Source of the DNA: Bdellovibrionales bacterium
GTDB taxonomy: Bacteria > Bdellovibrionota > UBA1018 > CAIMNF01
NCBI GenBank assembly: GCA_947502835.1
Contig: CANNBJ010000004.1
Span: 186,001-250,000 of the forward strand
DNA: 64,000 nucleotides
Direction: 5' to 3'
Both the position numbers and the translations under genes were made by a program. The notes beneath the pieces were generated by a model that did no database searches, was not told the DNA's origin, and saw only the letters and a program-made list of their open reading frames with translations. Positions 16,284 through 24,312 of the stretch are shown piece after piece; the first letter of the stretch is position 1, and each line of letters begins with the position of its first letter.

Positions 16284-17033
16284 TCAAAGAGGAAATCCAA
16301 GCAAAATCCCCTGACTTCCGATCTCTCCCGCAATCGCAGGGGGGGGAAGGGGGAAGGGGTTTGCGGCGTGCAGGGTGCGTTTCACCTCCTGGTCAAATGC
16401 ATCGCTTCCCGAGGACTGGACAAACTGGAAGGATTTCATCCGTCCTTGGGAATCGAGGTAGACCATGACCTTTGCCGATCTGCCCTGATCCTGGAGCCAC
16501 TTCGGGAGCTCCCAATAGGTTCGCACCCGTTCCAGAACGACATCAAAATAGCTCGTTTCGAGAGCCTGCTTTGCCTCACCGGTCAGGGCGGAACCCTTCG
16601 AGACCTGATTGCCCTTGATTTCATCCTCGCCGGCCAGTGCTTTCACACGCTCCAGGGCCTTGATCCTCTCCAGGGCACGTTTCAGTTTGGTTTGGGCTTC
16701 CCTTTCCTTCTTGGATTCTTCCTTTTTCTTGGATTTCTTTTTGGTGGAAGAGAAGTCACCCTTTTCGATTTCGGGAGCCACTTCGGACTTCACGGGGGCC
16801 GGAGCCGGTGGGGGCGGGACCTCTTTTTTTTCTTCGGTGGGTGCGGGAGCGGGCTGAGGAATTTCAGAGCGTTTCAGATCGGGAAGTCCCACGAGGTCCA
16901 CCCGGAGGGTGGGGAGAAAGACTTTCGGCTCGGAGGGGCTGATCACGCTCTTCAGCGCAAGGAACATGGCTAGCGTGAAGTGGAGGAACAATGAAATGCG
17001 AAATGCTCTGGCAAGAAGTTCGTTCTGGGCCAT
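16284..17033 (-). CDS. tolA: TolA/TonB-like energy-transducing protein
   Basis: The protein has about 249 residues. An N-terminal transmembrane helix (FRISLFLHFTLAMFLALKSV) is followed by a Pro-rich region (PPPPAPAPV), a Lys/Glu-rich helical stretch (KKKSKKKEESKKEREAQ) and a C-terminal TonB-C-like domain (TYWELPKWLQDQGRSAKVMV ... SSGSDAFDQEVKRTL). This is the TolA layout, spanning the periplasm to link the TolQR motor with TolB/Pal, though the helical domain is much shorter than in E. coli TolA (421 residues). Two starts are possible: GTG 17042 directly after the tolR stop, or ATG 17033; the ATG was taken. Position in the operon supports the name. Confidence 0.8.
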   Translation of the reverse strand: MAQNELLARAFRISLFLHFTLAMFLALKSVISPSEPKVFLPTLRVDLVGLPDLKRSEIPQPAPAPTEEKKEVPPPPAPAPVKSEVAPEIEKGDFSSTKKKSKKKEESKKEREAQTKLKRALERIKALERVKALAGEDEIKGNQVSKGSALTGEAKQALETSYFDVVLERVRTYWELPKWLQDQGRSAKVMVYLDSQGRMKSFQFVQSSGSDAFDQEVKRTLHAANPFPLPPPAIAGEIGSQGILLGFPL

Positions 17034-17042
17034 GCCTTGCAC

Positions 17043-17474
17043 TCAGTCGGTTCCTTCCGGGGCGGTGACGAGACCCACCCGGCTGATCTTCGCTTTTTTG
17101 ATTTGGGCCATCACCTTCGCGACGACGCCGTAACTGACAGATTGATCCGCCTCCACAAGGACCTGGAGATTGGGTTTGGCGATCGAAAGAGCCGTCAGTT
17201 TTTCAAAGAGGGCGCTTTTTGCGATCGGCTTCTGATCGAGTTCGAGGGTTTGATTCCCCCGTATCGTGAGAACAATCGGGTCCTCGGATTGGGGGAGGCT
17301 GCCGGAGTCCGCTTTCGGGAGGTTCACCTCGACCCCCTGTTGCAGGAGAGGCGCGGAAACCATGAACACGATCAACAGCACAAGCATCACATCCACCATC
17401 GGCGTGACGTTGATCTCGGCCAAGGACACGCGACCTGATTTAGGAGTCGATGCGGGATTCAGACCCATGGGCAC
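17043..17474 (-). CDS. tolR: Tol system motor protein TolR
   Basis: The 143-residue ExbD/TolR-family protein has a single N-terminal transmembrane helix, TPMVDVMLVLLIVFMVSAPL. It carries the proton-binding Asp28, and a periplasmic domain ends in a typical 'QVLVEADQSVSYGVVAKVMAQ' block. It forms the proton channel with TolQ. Its start (ATG 17474, alternatively ATG 17468) overlaps the 3' end of tolQ by about 35 nt. It is one of three ExbD/TolR-type proteins in this window; the other two belong to the separate motor operon at 55,999-56,938. Confidence 0.9.
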   Translation of the reverse strand: MPMGLNPASTPKSGRVSLAEINVTPMVDVMLVLLIVFMVSAPLLQQGVEVNLPKADSGSLPQSEDPIVLTIRGNQTLELDQKPIAKSALFEKLTALSIAKPNLQVLVEADQSVSYGVVAKVMAQIKKAKISRVGLVTAPEGTD

Positions 17475-18174
17475 TGGCTCCTCTTTGTTTGGAAAGCAGG
17501 CTTCGCTGAATCATGTTCAGGTATTCCTGCGAAAAACTTTCGACATCGAGACTGATTTTTTTCATCCGGTTCACCAGCGTATTGTAGGCGATGGCCGCGG
17601 GAATGGCTGCCGCAAGGCCCATGGCGGTTGCGATGAGCGCTTCCGAGATTCCCGGAGCCACCACAGCCAGGGAGGCGGAGCCCATGGCACCGATGCTCTG
17701 AAACGAACCCATGATCCCCCAAACGGTTCCGAACAGTCCGACAAACGGCGCTGCACTCGCGGTGGATGCAAGCCAATCGACATATTTTTCAAGTTCCTCG
17801 ACTTCGAGGGCATGGCTGCGATTCATGGCCCGTGTGATGTTCGCAATTTCAGGGGTACCTTCAGGGCTTCCTTGCTGAACCGGGAGTTTCCGGAGCTCCC
17901 GGTACCCTGAGCTGAACACCTTGGCGATTTGTGAATCAGGAAACTCCTCGAGTTTCTTGTGGATCTCATCGAGGCTGCTCGAGTTCCAGAAAAGATCGAC
18001 GAACCCGCGGTTCTGGTGGGTGGAGTTCTTGATCATTTTCCATTTCAGGTAGATCACGGCCCAAGTGACCACCGATGCTGCAAGAAGGAGGAACAGAATG
18101 AATTTGACGAGGGGGCCTGCGTCCGAAATGAGGCTCCATGTGCTGAGATGAGGGGTGATTGCTTTCGGGTTCAT
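17440..18174 (-). CDS. tolQ: Tol system motor protein TolQ
   Basis: The 244-residue MotA/TolQ/ExbB-family protein has an N-terminal transmembrane helix (VKFILFLLLAASVVTWAVIYL). Two further helices in the C-terminal half contain the conserved APFVGLFGTVWGIMGSFQSIG and APGISEALIATAMGLAAAIPAAIAYN stretches. It forms the stator ring with TolR that uses the proton motive force. The gene starts by ATGA overlap with the upstream CPBP-like gene, so the whole block is probably one transcript from about 19,020 downwards. The order Q-R-A-B is the classical tol order. Confidence 0.92.
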   Translation of the reverse strand: MNPKAITPHLSTWSLISDAGPLVKFILFLLLAASVVTWAVIYLKWKMIKNSTHQNRGFVDLFWNSSSLDEIHKKLEEFPDSQIAKVFSSGYRELRKLPVQQGSPEGTPEIANITRAMNRSHALEVEELEKYVDWLASTASAAPFVGLFGTVWGIMGSFQSIGAMGSASLAVVAPGISEALIATAMGLAAAIPAAIAYNTLVNRMKKISLDVESFSQEYLNMIQRSLLSKQRGASAHGSESRIDS

Positions 18175-19019
18175 GTGATCCTGGATTCCTTTCGTAGCCT
18201 GACCTTAGCATAGTGGATGAAGAGGAGCAAAAGGATGAGCATGACCCGGAGGTGGCCGTTCTGGAGCAGACTCAAATCCGGTTGGTTCGACTTGAGTTGG
18301 AAGATTCCGACCGTTTCATTTTCGAAAAAATGCAGGCCCAGGATCGCATGGGTGAGGATGAAAAAAGCGGTCAGAAACCCTGCGGTGGACCAAAAAGAGC
18401 GCGAGAGAAGAAAGAGCAGAAGGAGGGTCAGGATTTCCCCCGGTTTCGGGGAAAACCAGATGGCGTAGATTCCAAGCAGTGTGAGGTTTTCCACAATGAG
18501 TTGGGAGCGGACCGAGTGCAATTCGCGACGGAGAATCACACGGGCGAGGAACTCGGTGGAGAAGACGAAGCCGAAGATCAGGACGGCTCTGAAGATCCAC
18601 GCATAGGAGGCAAGGAAATTGAGATTCACCTGGGTTGAGAGTCCGAGAAAATCATAATCCCGGTTCAAAATGAGAGCCAGAATCATGAGAGTTCCGAACC
18701 CGGCGCCACGAAGAGAGGCGCGGAGCCATTCGGGGAAGCCGCTTCTGCGGGATCTCCAAACTTCCTTGACCGTGTCCTTGAAAAAGATGAGTGCCGAAAA
18801 TGAACTCAGCGTGGCAAACAGGATCTGGTTCTCACTCAGGAACTGGTTCAGCGTTGTCATCCGGTTCAGGGCCGAGACTCGATTCGAAGTGAGGGACCAA
18901 AGCAGGAGGATCGCAAGGGTGAAGGAGTGGAACAGTCCACTCCAGAAAATCAGGAAGGCTGAAATCTTGAATGCGGGAGCCAGTTTCGCAAAATGTCGAT
19001 TGAGCTTCGCCTTCCACAT
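18171..19019 (-). CDS. CPBP-like polytopic membrane protein, first gene of the tol operon
   Basis: The 282-residue protein has about seven or eight predicted transmembrane segments. Three CPBP (Rce1-type) motifs can be traced: TEFLARVILRREL (motif 1, normally EExxxR, here TExxxR), FFILTHAILG (FxxxH) and HFFEN (HFxxN). CPBP proteins are intramembrane proteases or their inactive relatives, and some modify membrane proteins or bacteriocins. The first Glu of motif 1 is missing, so activity is uncertain. It overlaps tolQ by ATGA and lies only 25 bp from the divergent ftsE start. Why such a protein should lead a tol operon is unknown; a generic membrane protein is the alternative. Confidence 0.5.
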   Translation of the reverse strand: MWKAKLNRHFAKLAPAFKISAFLIFWSGLFHSFTLAILLLWSLTSNRVSALNRMTTLNQFLSENQILFATLSSFSALIFFKDTVKEVWRSRRSGFPEWLRASLRGAGFGTLMILALILNRDYDFLGLSTQVNLNFLASYAWIFRAVLIFGFVFSTEFLARVILRRELHSVRSQLIVENLTLLGIYAIWFSPKPGEILTLLLLFLLSRSFWSTAGFLTAFFILTHAILGLHFFENETVGIFQLKSNQPDLSLLQNGHLRVMLILLLLFIHYAKVRLRKESRIT

Positions 19020-19029
19020 AGATTAGACT
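19000..19029 (+). promoter_or_regulatory. ftsE operon promoter
   Basis: TTGAGC (19000-19005), an 18-nt spacer and TAGACT (19024-19029), lying within the 5' end of the divergent gene. The leader of about 9 nt carries GGGGGAG before ATG 19045, so here a ribosome binding site is present. Confidence 0.5.
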
Positions 19030-19044
19030 GAGGGGGAGTACATC

Positions 19045-19722
19045 ATGAAACCAGCACTCCTCAAAGTTGAAAATTTGGCCAAATCCTATGTTCCGGGCGA
19101 GATGGTCTGGAAACATGTGAGCTTTGAGTTGGCACGCGGCGATTTTCTTTACATTCTCGGAGGATCCGGAGCGGGCAAGAGTTCCCTGCTGCGGACGCTT
19201 GCGAGTTTTGAGAACCCTTCCGATGGGCGCGTTTTGTGCCAAGGGGTGGATCTTCAGACCTCGGGACGCTCCGAGCTCGAGCGGATCCGGCAGAAGATCT
19301 CGTTCATTCCCCAGAATCTCGGACTGATCCCGGACCTCACCATTGAGGATCATCTTGAGCTCAGCCGCATGGGAATCCGTCCCTCCGAACGGATGGAGGA
19401 GAGTGCGCTCCGGAATGTGATTGCTCTCACAGGTCTCAAGGACAAACTCAAAAAGCGCGTCTCGGAGCTCTCCGGAGGAGAGAGGCAGAGAGTCGCGATC
19501 CTTCGTGCCTTTGCCCGGAAGGTGGACCTTTTGATTGCGGACGAGCCGACCGGTGCACAGGACTTCGAGATGACCTGGAAGCTCATGGACCTTTTTGTAA
19601 AACTCAATCTTTCCGGCACAGCCCTTTTGCTTGCCACGCATGATCTCGAAATGGTGAGACGCCTTCGAAAGCGATGTGCCATTTTGAAAGACGGCAATTT
19701 CAAGGTGGAGGACCGCGCATGA
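19045..19722 (+). CDS. ftsE: Cell-division ABC transporter ATPase FtsE
   Basis: The 225-residue ABC ATPase has Walker A GGSGAGKSS (residues 39-47), a Q-loop IPQNLGL, signature LSGGERQR, Walker B DLLIADEPTG and the switch His in LATHDLE. Length and the ATGA overlap with an FtsX-type permease identify FtsE rather than a LolD-type ATPase. FtsE drives FtsX in the inner membrane to activate septal peptidoglycan hydrolases through a periplasmic coiled-coil protein, which here is the third gene of the operon. GGGGGAG precedes ATG 19045. Confidence 0.85.
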   Translation: MKPALLKVENLAKSYVPGEMVWKHVSFELARGDFLYILGGSGAGKSSLLRTLASFENPSDGRVLCQGVDLQTSGRSELERIRQKISFIPQNLGLIPDLTIEDHLELSRMGIRPSERMEESALRNVIALTGLKDKLKKRVSELSGGERQRVAILRAFARKVDLLIADEPTGAQDFEMTWKLMDLFVKLNLSGTALLLATHDLEMVRRLRKRCAILKDGNFKVEDRA

Positions 19723-20576
19723 TCCGCATCGGACTGCTGTTCAAGCTGGCCTTGATTCCCTTCCGGCGAGCCTGGGGAGTTCTTGGTTTGATGGTTGTTT
19801 CTCTTGCGCAGATGTTTCTGGCCCTTTGGTTTTGCGCGCTTCTTCTCAACGAAATCGCGCACACGCGCCAGTTCGCGGAGCAAGCCAAGCTGATCACGGT
19901 CCAGCTCAAGGATCAGGCGGATGCCCTCCCGAAGATCAAGGAACTGATCGCGGGACAGGATGTGACCCTCGAGGAGTGGACCACGGAGGATGTCCTTGCA
20001 AAAATGGAGCAGGATGAGCCGGAGCTGGTGCAGACCGTGCGCTCCATGGGGCAGGAGGGGGGCATGCTCTTTCCGAAGTTGATCGTGATTCGCGGTGTGA
20101 TTGCCCCCGAGCGGATCGAAAAGCTGAAGCTTCTCACGGAAGTTTCGCGCCTCGACCAGAGCCCGGTGCACCATGCAAGATTGACCGGCTTTTATCGGCA
20201 TCTCGGGCTTGAAATCAGGATTGCCGCAACCCTGCTTTTGCTTCTTGTCCTCGTTCAGCTCGTCGTATTCCAGCGGATTCAGAACCGCGATGCCGCCGAG
20301 GTGGTTTCCAATCTTTCCGCGTGGGGTGTTCCCGCGGTCGCGGCGCGTTTGCCCTCGCTTCTTTCGATGGTCACACTCTCGGGGATCGCGGCGATCCTTT
20401 CCGTGTTCGAGTGGGTGATCTTCCGGACCTTCATCTGGAGGAACAACGCATTCCTCGGAGAGTTGAGTCTTGACCACGGTCTTGCATTTCCATGGACGAG
20501 CGTGCTTCTTACGATTCTCGTGGTGGGTTTCATGAGTGTGGTTCTCGTTTTCTCGGGGAGAGCGGTTGAGGAATGA
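19719..20576 (+). CDS. ftsX: Cell-division permease FtsX
   Basis: The 285-residue protein has four hydrophobic segments: one near residues 18-40 (GVLGLMVVSLAQMFLALWF) and three in the C-terminal half. A periplasmic loop of about 125 residues lies between the first two (QLKDQADALPKIKELIAGQD region). This is the FtsX topology, and in characterised systems the large loop binds EnvC. Start ATG 19719 overlaps the ftsE stop. The stop overlaps the next ATG at 20573, so ftsE-ftsX-envC-like translation is coupled throughout. Confidence 0.85.
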   Translation: MIRIGLLFKLALIPFRRAWGVLGLMVVSLAQMFLALWFCALLLNEIAHTRQFAEQAKLITVQLKDQADALPKIKELIAGQDVTLEEWTTEDVLAKMEQDEPELVQTVRSMGQEGGMLFPKLIVIRGVIAPERIEKLKLLTEVSRLDQSPVHHARLTGFYRHLGLEIRIAATLLLLLVLVQLVVFQRIQNRDAAEVVSNLSAWGVPAVAARLPSLLSMVTLSGIAAILSVFEWVIFRTFIWRNNAFLGELSLDHGLAFPWTSVLLTILVVGFMSVVLVFSGRAVEE

Positions 20577-21700
20577 TTCTTCTCAGGCTTGCCTTGATGA
20601 CGGTGTCGGGCCTCGGGTGGGCGGCGAATCCGTCCCTGACCGACAAGCTCGACCGGGTGAGGAATGAGCGTTTCGCACTGGAAAAGGCGTTGATCGACGC
20701 AGAGAAAGCGAAAAAGTCGACTGAGGACCAGCTCAAACGCCTGAAGGCGCTCCAGCAGCTCCAGACGCGGGAGAAGGATCTTACGGAGCAGCGGTTGAAA
20801 ACACTCGAGAAGTATCTCGCTGAACTCCAGAACCGGAAACTCGAGGTCAATCGCCGGCTTGAATCAGCCCGCACCTCGGTGAAAGGGGGAGTTTCCAAGA
20901 TTCTCCATCCGTGGGTGGTCCGCAGGGACGAGCTCATCCGGGGAGAGGGGCAGTCGGGAGAGGCGTTGGTGAGGCAAAGGGTTTTCTCGGCGGCAATCGC
21001 CGTTGATTTGAAGGAAATCGAAAGCCTCAGGATCGATCTTGCGGATGCCGAGGATCTTGAAAGCCGGATTGAACAGGAGAAGCAGCAGATTGCAAGCCTG
21101 ATGCAGGATGTGTCGGAGCAGGAATCCCTGATCCGCTTCCACCAGAAGATTCGCGAGGACCTGAATGTCGATCGACAGGAAGAGCGAATGAGGCAGTTGG
21201 AGGAATACCGGAAGCTGAAGGCATCGGAAACCGAAATTGAGCAAAGGATCACGGACCTCCAGGGACGGCAAAAAATCGAGGAGGAAAAGGACCTGAGAAA
21301 GAGGACCCGGATTCTTGCCTTGAAGCCGAAGAGCCTTCCTTGGCCCCTGAAGGGAAAGCTCGTCGGGTTTTATGGACAGCATCGGGATGAGAAGTCGGGG
21401 CTTGCGATTTTCAGGAAGGGGATCGAGATCCTGACCATGACCGATCAGGCCCCGGTGACCAGCGTGCTGGATGGAAGGGTGCAATTCTCGGGAGAGATCC
21501 CGGGCAAGGGCAAGGTCCTGATCCTGGAGCATGCCGACTCCCTGTATAGCATTTACGGCGGGCTCGGAACCCTTGCCCGTTCCGCGGGCGAAGAAGTGAA
21601 GGCCAGGGAGAATTTGGGGTACCTTGAATCGGACAAACCGTTGTATTTTGAGATCCGGTCAAAGAATGTGGCGATCGACCCCGTGCGGTGGTTGCAATGA
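20573..21700 (+). CDS. EnvC-like murein hydrolase activator, degenerate LytM domain
   Basis: The 375-residue protein has a short signal peptide, a long coiled coil (about 25-235, rich in Glu/Lys/Leu/Arg heptads) and a C-terminal M23/LytM domain (about 255-375). The LytM zinc ligands are not conserved: the first His motif reads FRKGIEIL, the HxH near the end reads PLYFEI, and the YGHL position is YGGL. Loss of zinc is typical of EnvC, which activates amidases instead of cutting murein itself. The position directly after ftsX with ATGA overlap supports this. It acts in the periplasm at the division site. Confidence 0.85.
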   Translation: MILLRLALMTVSGLGWAANPSLTDKLDRVRNERFALEKALIDAEKAKKSTEDQLKRLKALQQLQTREKDLTEQRLKTLEKYLAELQNRKLEVNRRLESARTSVKGGVSKILHPWVVRRDELIRGEGQSGEALVRQRVFSAAIAVDLKEIESLRIDLADAEDLESRIEQEKQQIASLMQDVSEQESLIRFHQKIREDLNVDRQEERMRQLEEYRKLKASETEIEQRITDLQGRQKIEEEKDLRKRTRILALKPKSLPWPLKGKLVGFYGQHRDEKSGLAIFRKGIEILTMTDQAPVTSVLDGRVQFSGEIPGKGKVLILEHADSLYSIYGGLGTLARSAGEEVKARENLGYLESDKPLYFEIRSKNVAIDPVRWLQ

Positions 21701-21716
21701 GGAGCAAAGAGCAGCA

Positions 21717-23084
21717 ATGAATGTTTTCAAATGGATGCCTCTGGGGTTGTTGATCACGAGTGTCTGCGCAGCGGATGCTCCGGTATTGAACCGGAACGAC
21801 CGCTACAAGAATCTTGAACTCTTTCAAAAGGTCCTCCAGTTCGTGGAGAAGAACTATGTGGACCCGGTCCAAAACGATGCTCTCTTGAATGGCGCCATCA
21901 AGGGGATGCTTGAAACCCTAGACCCGCATTCGAACTTCCTGACGGCCGATGTGTACCGGGACATGAAGATCGATACCAGCGGGAAGTTCGGAGGTGTCGG
22001 GATCGAAGTCGGAATGAAAGACGAGGTTCTGACCGTGCTTGCACCTCTCGAGGACAGTCCCGCGTGGAAGGCGGGAGTTCTTCCGGGCGACAAGATCGTG
22101 AAGATCAACGGAGAAAGCACCAAGGGGTACTCCCTCTCCGAAGCAGTCACAAAGATGAGAGGGAAGAACGGGACCGTGGTCAACCTCACGCTGTACCGGA
22201 AGGGGTGGGGTGCATTCCGCACTCTTCCGCTCAAACGTCAGGAGATCAAGATTCGCTCGGTGCGTTCGGAGCTGCTGGAGCCGGGGTTCGGCTATGTGCG
22301 GTTGTCCTCTTTCAACGAGAGTGCGGCCAAGGATGTGAAAAAAGCGATCGAACAGCTCGAAAAGAAGGAGAAGCTTCGGGGGCTCATCTTTGACCTTCGC
22401 ATGAATCCAGGTGGCCTCCTGGATCAGGCGGTCGATGTGGCCTCCCTCTTCATTGATGAAGGTGTGGTGGTTTCCACGATCGGGCGCGATCCTGAGCAAA
22501 AGGAAATCCGGAATGCCCGCAAGGGAATGGCGCGCAAAGATCTTGCCTTGGTGGTTCTTGTGAACAGCAGCACGGCATCTGCTGCAGAGATTGTCGCGGC
22601 TGCCCTTCAGGACCATCACCGGGCCATGGTGATTGGTGACACCACTTTCGGAAAGGGGTCGGTCCAAACGATCATTGATCTGGGATCCGAGATGGGACTC
22701 AAGCTCACCATTGCCCGCTACTTCACTCCGAACGGAGTGAGCATCCAGGAAAAGGGAGTCGTGCCTGACATTTTCCTCGAAGAGTACGATCCGAAACTCC
22801 TTGCCCAAGCCAAGATCAAGAAGGATTCCACGCGCGAGAAGGATCTCAGGGGACACCTCGTGAACCCGTCCGGAGGGAAGAACGGGGATGAGTTCACCAT
22901 CCAGGATCTGAAAGAACAGAACAAAGGGAAAGCCGGGGAGAAGAAGGAGTCGGGAGTCTCCGATGATGAGGATTCCAGCGATCTTTCTCCCATCCGGTTC
23001 AATCCGAAAGAGGATTATCAGACGCAACAATCCTTGCGGTATCTGAAGTCTTTCGAGGTTTTCAAAAAAATCAAGAATGAGTGA
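21717..23084 (+). CDS. ctpA: Carboxy-terminal processing protease, S41 family
   Basis: The 455-residue protein has a signal sequence (MNVFKWMPLGLLITSVCAADA), an N-terminal helical cap, a PDZ domain (FGGVGIEVGMKDEVLTVLAP ... GDKIVKINGEST) and the S41 domain with catalytic Ser in TASAAEIV and Lys in TFGKGSVQT. These form the Ser-Lys dyad of tail-specific proteases, periplasmic enzymes that often trim murein hydrolases or their regulators. Start ATG 21717 lies 16 nt after the EnvC-like stop. The C-terminal extension (about 395-455) is Lys/Glu-rich. Clustering with ftsEX-envC fits a role in septal wall remodelling. Confidence 0.9.
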   Translation: MNVFKWMPLGLLITSVCAADAPVLNRNDRYKNLELFQKVLQFVEKNYVDPVQNDALLNGAIKGMLETLDPHSNFLTADVYRDMKIDTSGKFGGVGIEVGMKDEVLTVLAPLEDSPAWKAGVLPGDKIVKINGESTKGYSLSEAVTKMRGKNGTVVNLTLYRKGWGAFRTLPLKRQEIKIRSVRSELLEPGFGYVRLSSFNESAAKDVKKAIEQLEKKEKLRGLIFDLRMNPGGLLDQAVDVASLFIDEGVVVSTIGRDPEQKEIRNARKGMARKDLALVVLVNSSTASAAEIVAAALQDHHRAMVIGDTTFGKGSVQTIIDLGSEMGLKLTIARYFTPNGVSIQEKGVVPDIFLEEYDPKLLAQAKIKKDSTREKDLRGHLVNPSGGKNGDEFTIQDLKEQNKGKAGEKKESGVSDDEDSSDLSPIRFNPKEDYQTQQSLRYLKSFEVFKKIKNE

Positions 23085-24312
23085 TCGCGAGCTGCCCCTT
23101 TTTCAAGCAAGCATTCCGGATCGTGCGCCATCCGCGCTCAGCGTGAGCGAGCTTACGGGACGGATCAAGAACAGCCTGGAGAAGGATTTCTTCGAGGTCT
23201 GGGTGAAGGGGGAAATCAGCAACCTGAAGCCTGCGGCAAGCGGCCATCTCTATTTTTCCCTGAAGGATGCGGGGGCAACACTTTCGGCGGCGGCCTTTGG
23301 ATGGGGGAGGAAGAAGAACTCCTTCCAGCTGAAGGATGGCATGGAGGTCCTTTGCCGCGGCAATATTTCGGTGTACCCGCCGCGGGGCAATTATCAACTC
23401 CTCGTCGAAGCGATCGAGCCGGTCGGTGCCGGATCGCTTCAGCTTGCGTTTGATCAACTGAAGGAAAAGCTCATGAAAGAGGGGCTGTTCGATCCCTCCC
23501 GCAAGCGGCCTCTTCCCCGCTATCCCTCAAGAATCGTGGTGATCACCTCTCCCCAGGCGGCGGCGCTTCGGGATGTGCTCACGGTGCTCAAGCGCAGGGC
23601 TCCCTTCGTTGAAGTGATCCTGGTGCCCGCTCTTGTCCAGGGTGAGGAAGCACCGAAAAAATTGATTCAGGCGATCAAGGTGGCGAATCATCATCGTTTG
23701 GGGGAAGTGATTCTGCTGACACGCGGGGGAGGAAGCATCGAAGACCTCTGGAGTTTCAATCACGAGGAATTGGCGCGAACGATCGCAGAGAGTTCCCTGC
23801 CGGTTATCTCTGCGGTCGGGCATGAGGTGGATTTCACCATTGCTGATTTTGTCGCGGATCTCCGCGCGCCCACGCCTTCGGCGGGAGCCGAGATCCTCAC
23901 GCAACATTGGGTGGAGCTCAGGGAGCGCTCGCGGCAGTTGCATGAGCGCCTCTTCATGTCGCTCAAAAGGGACTTGCTTTTGAAGCGAAGGACCCTTGAG
24001 GCGTTTTCCGCGCGGCTGAAGAGCCCGAAAGATCGCCTCCGCGAGCAAATCCAGCGACTGGATGAAATCGAACTTGCCCTTCAGCGCGGGGTTCAGCTCC
24101 TGATCGAGAGAAAGAAGATGGCTCTGGAGCGTCTGGCAGGAAAACTCCACGCGCTCTCGCCTTTGCAGGTTCTTTCGAGGGGGTATGCCCTTGTCCAGCG
24201 CAAAGAGGGGAATGCTGAGGGAGCGGTGGTTCGAAGTGCAGCGGCCATCAAAAAAGGGGAAGGGCTGATTCTTCGTTTCAGTGATGGATCAGTGGGGGTG
24301 GTGTCGGAATGA
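23077..24312 (+). CDS. xseA: Exodeoxyribonuclease VII large subunit
   Basis: The 411-residue protein has the N-terminal OB-fold (VWVKGEISNLKPAASGHLYFSLKD), the catalytic domain with PSRIVVITSPQAAALRDVL, RGGGSIEDLWSFNHEELARTI and ISAVGHEVDFTIADFVADLRAPTPSAGAE, and a C-terminal coiled coil. XseA with XseB degrades single-stranded DNA in the cytoplasm and acts in repair. It starts inside the ctpA 3' end (8-nt overlap) and its stop overlaps the next start (ATGA). No xseB is adjacent in this window, so it must be elsewhere. Confidence 0.93.
   Translation: MSDRELPLFQASIPDRAPSALSVSELTGRIKNSLEKDFFEVWVKGEISNLKPAASGHLYFSLKDAGATLSAAAFGWGRKKNSFQLKDGMEVLCRGNISVYPPRGNYQLLVEAIEPVGAGSLQLAFDQLKEKLMKEGLFDPSRKRPLPRYPSRIVVITSPQAAALRDVLTVLKRRAPFVEVILVPALVQGEEAPKKLIQAIKVANHHRLGEVILLTRGGGSIEDLWSFNHEELARTIAESSLPVISAVGHEVDFTIADFVADLRAPTPSAGAEILTQHWVELRERSRQLHERLFMSLKRDLLLKRRTLEAFSARLKSPKDRLREQIQRLDEIELALQRGVQLLIERKKMALERLAGKLHALSPLQVLSRGYALVQRKEGNAEGAVVRSAAAIKKGEGLILRFSDGSVGVVSE

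Noticed and set aside
19045-19722. Reading the FtsE gene as LolD or another lipoprotein-exporter ATPase
   Set aside because: The ATPase is coupled to an FtsX-topology permease and an EnvC-like coiled-coil protein; this order is specific to FtsEX.
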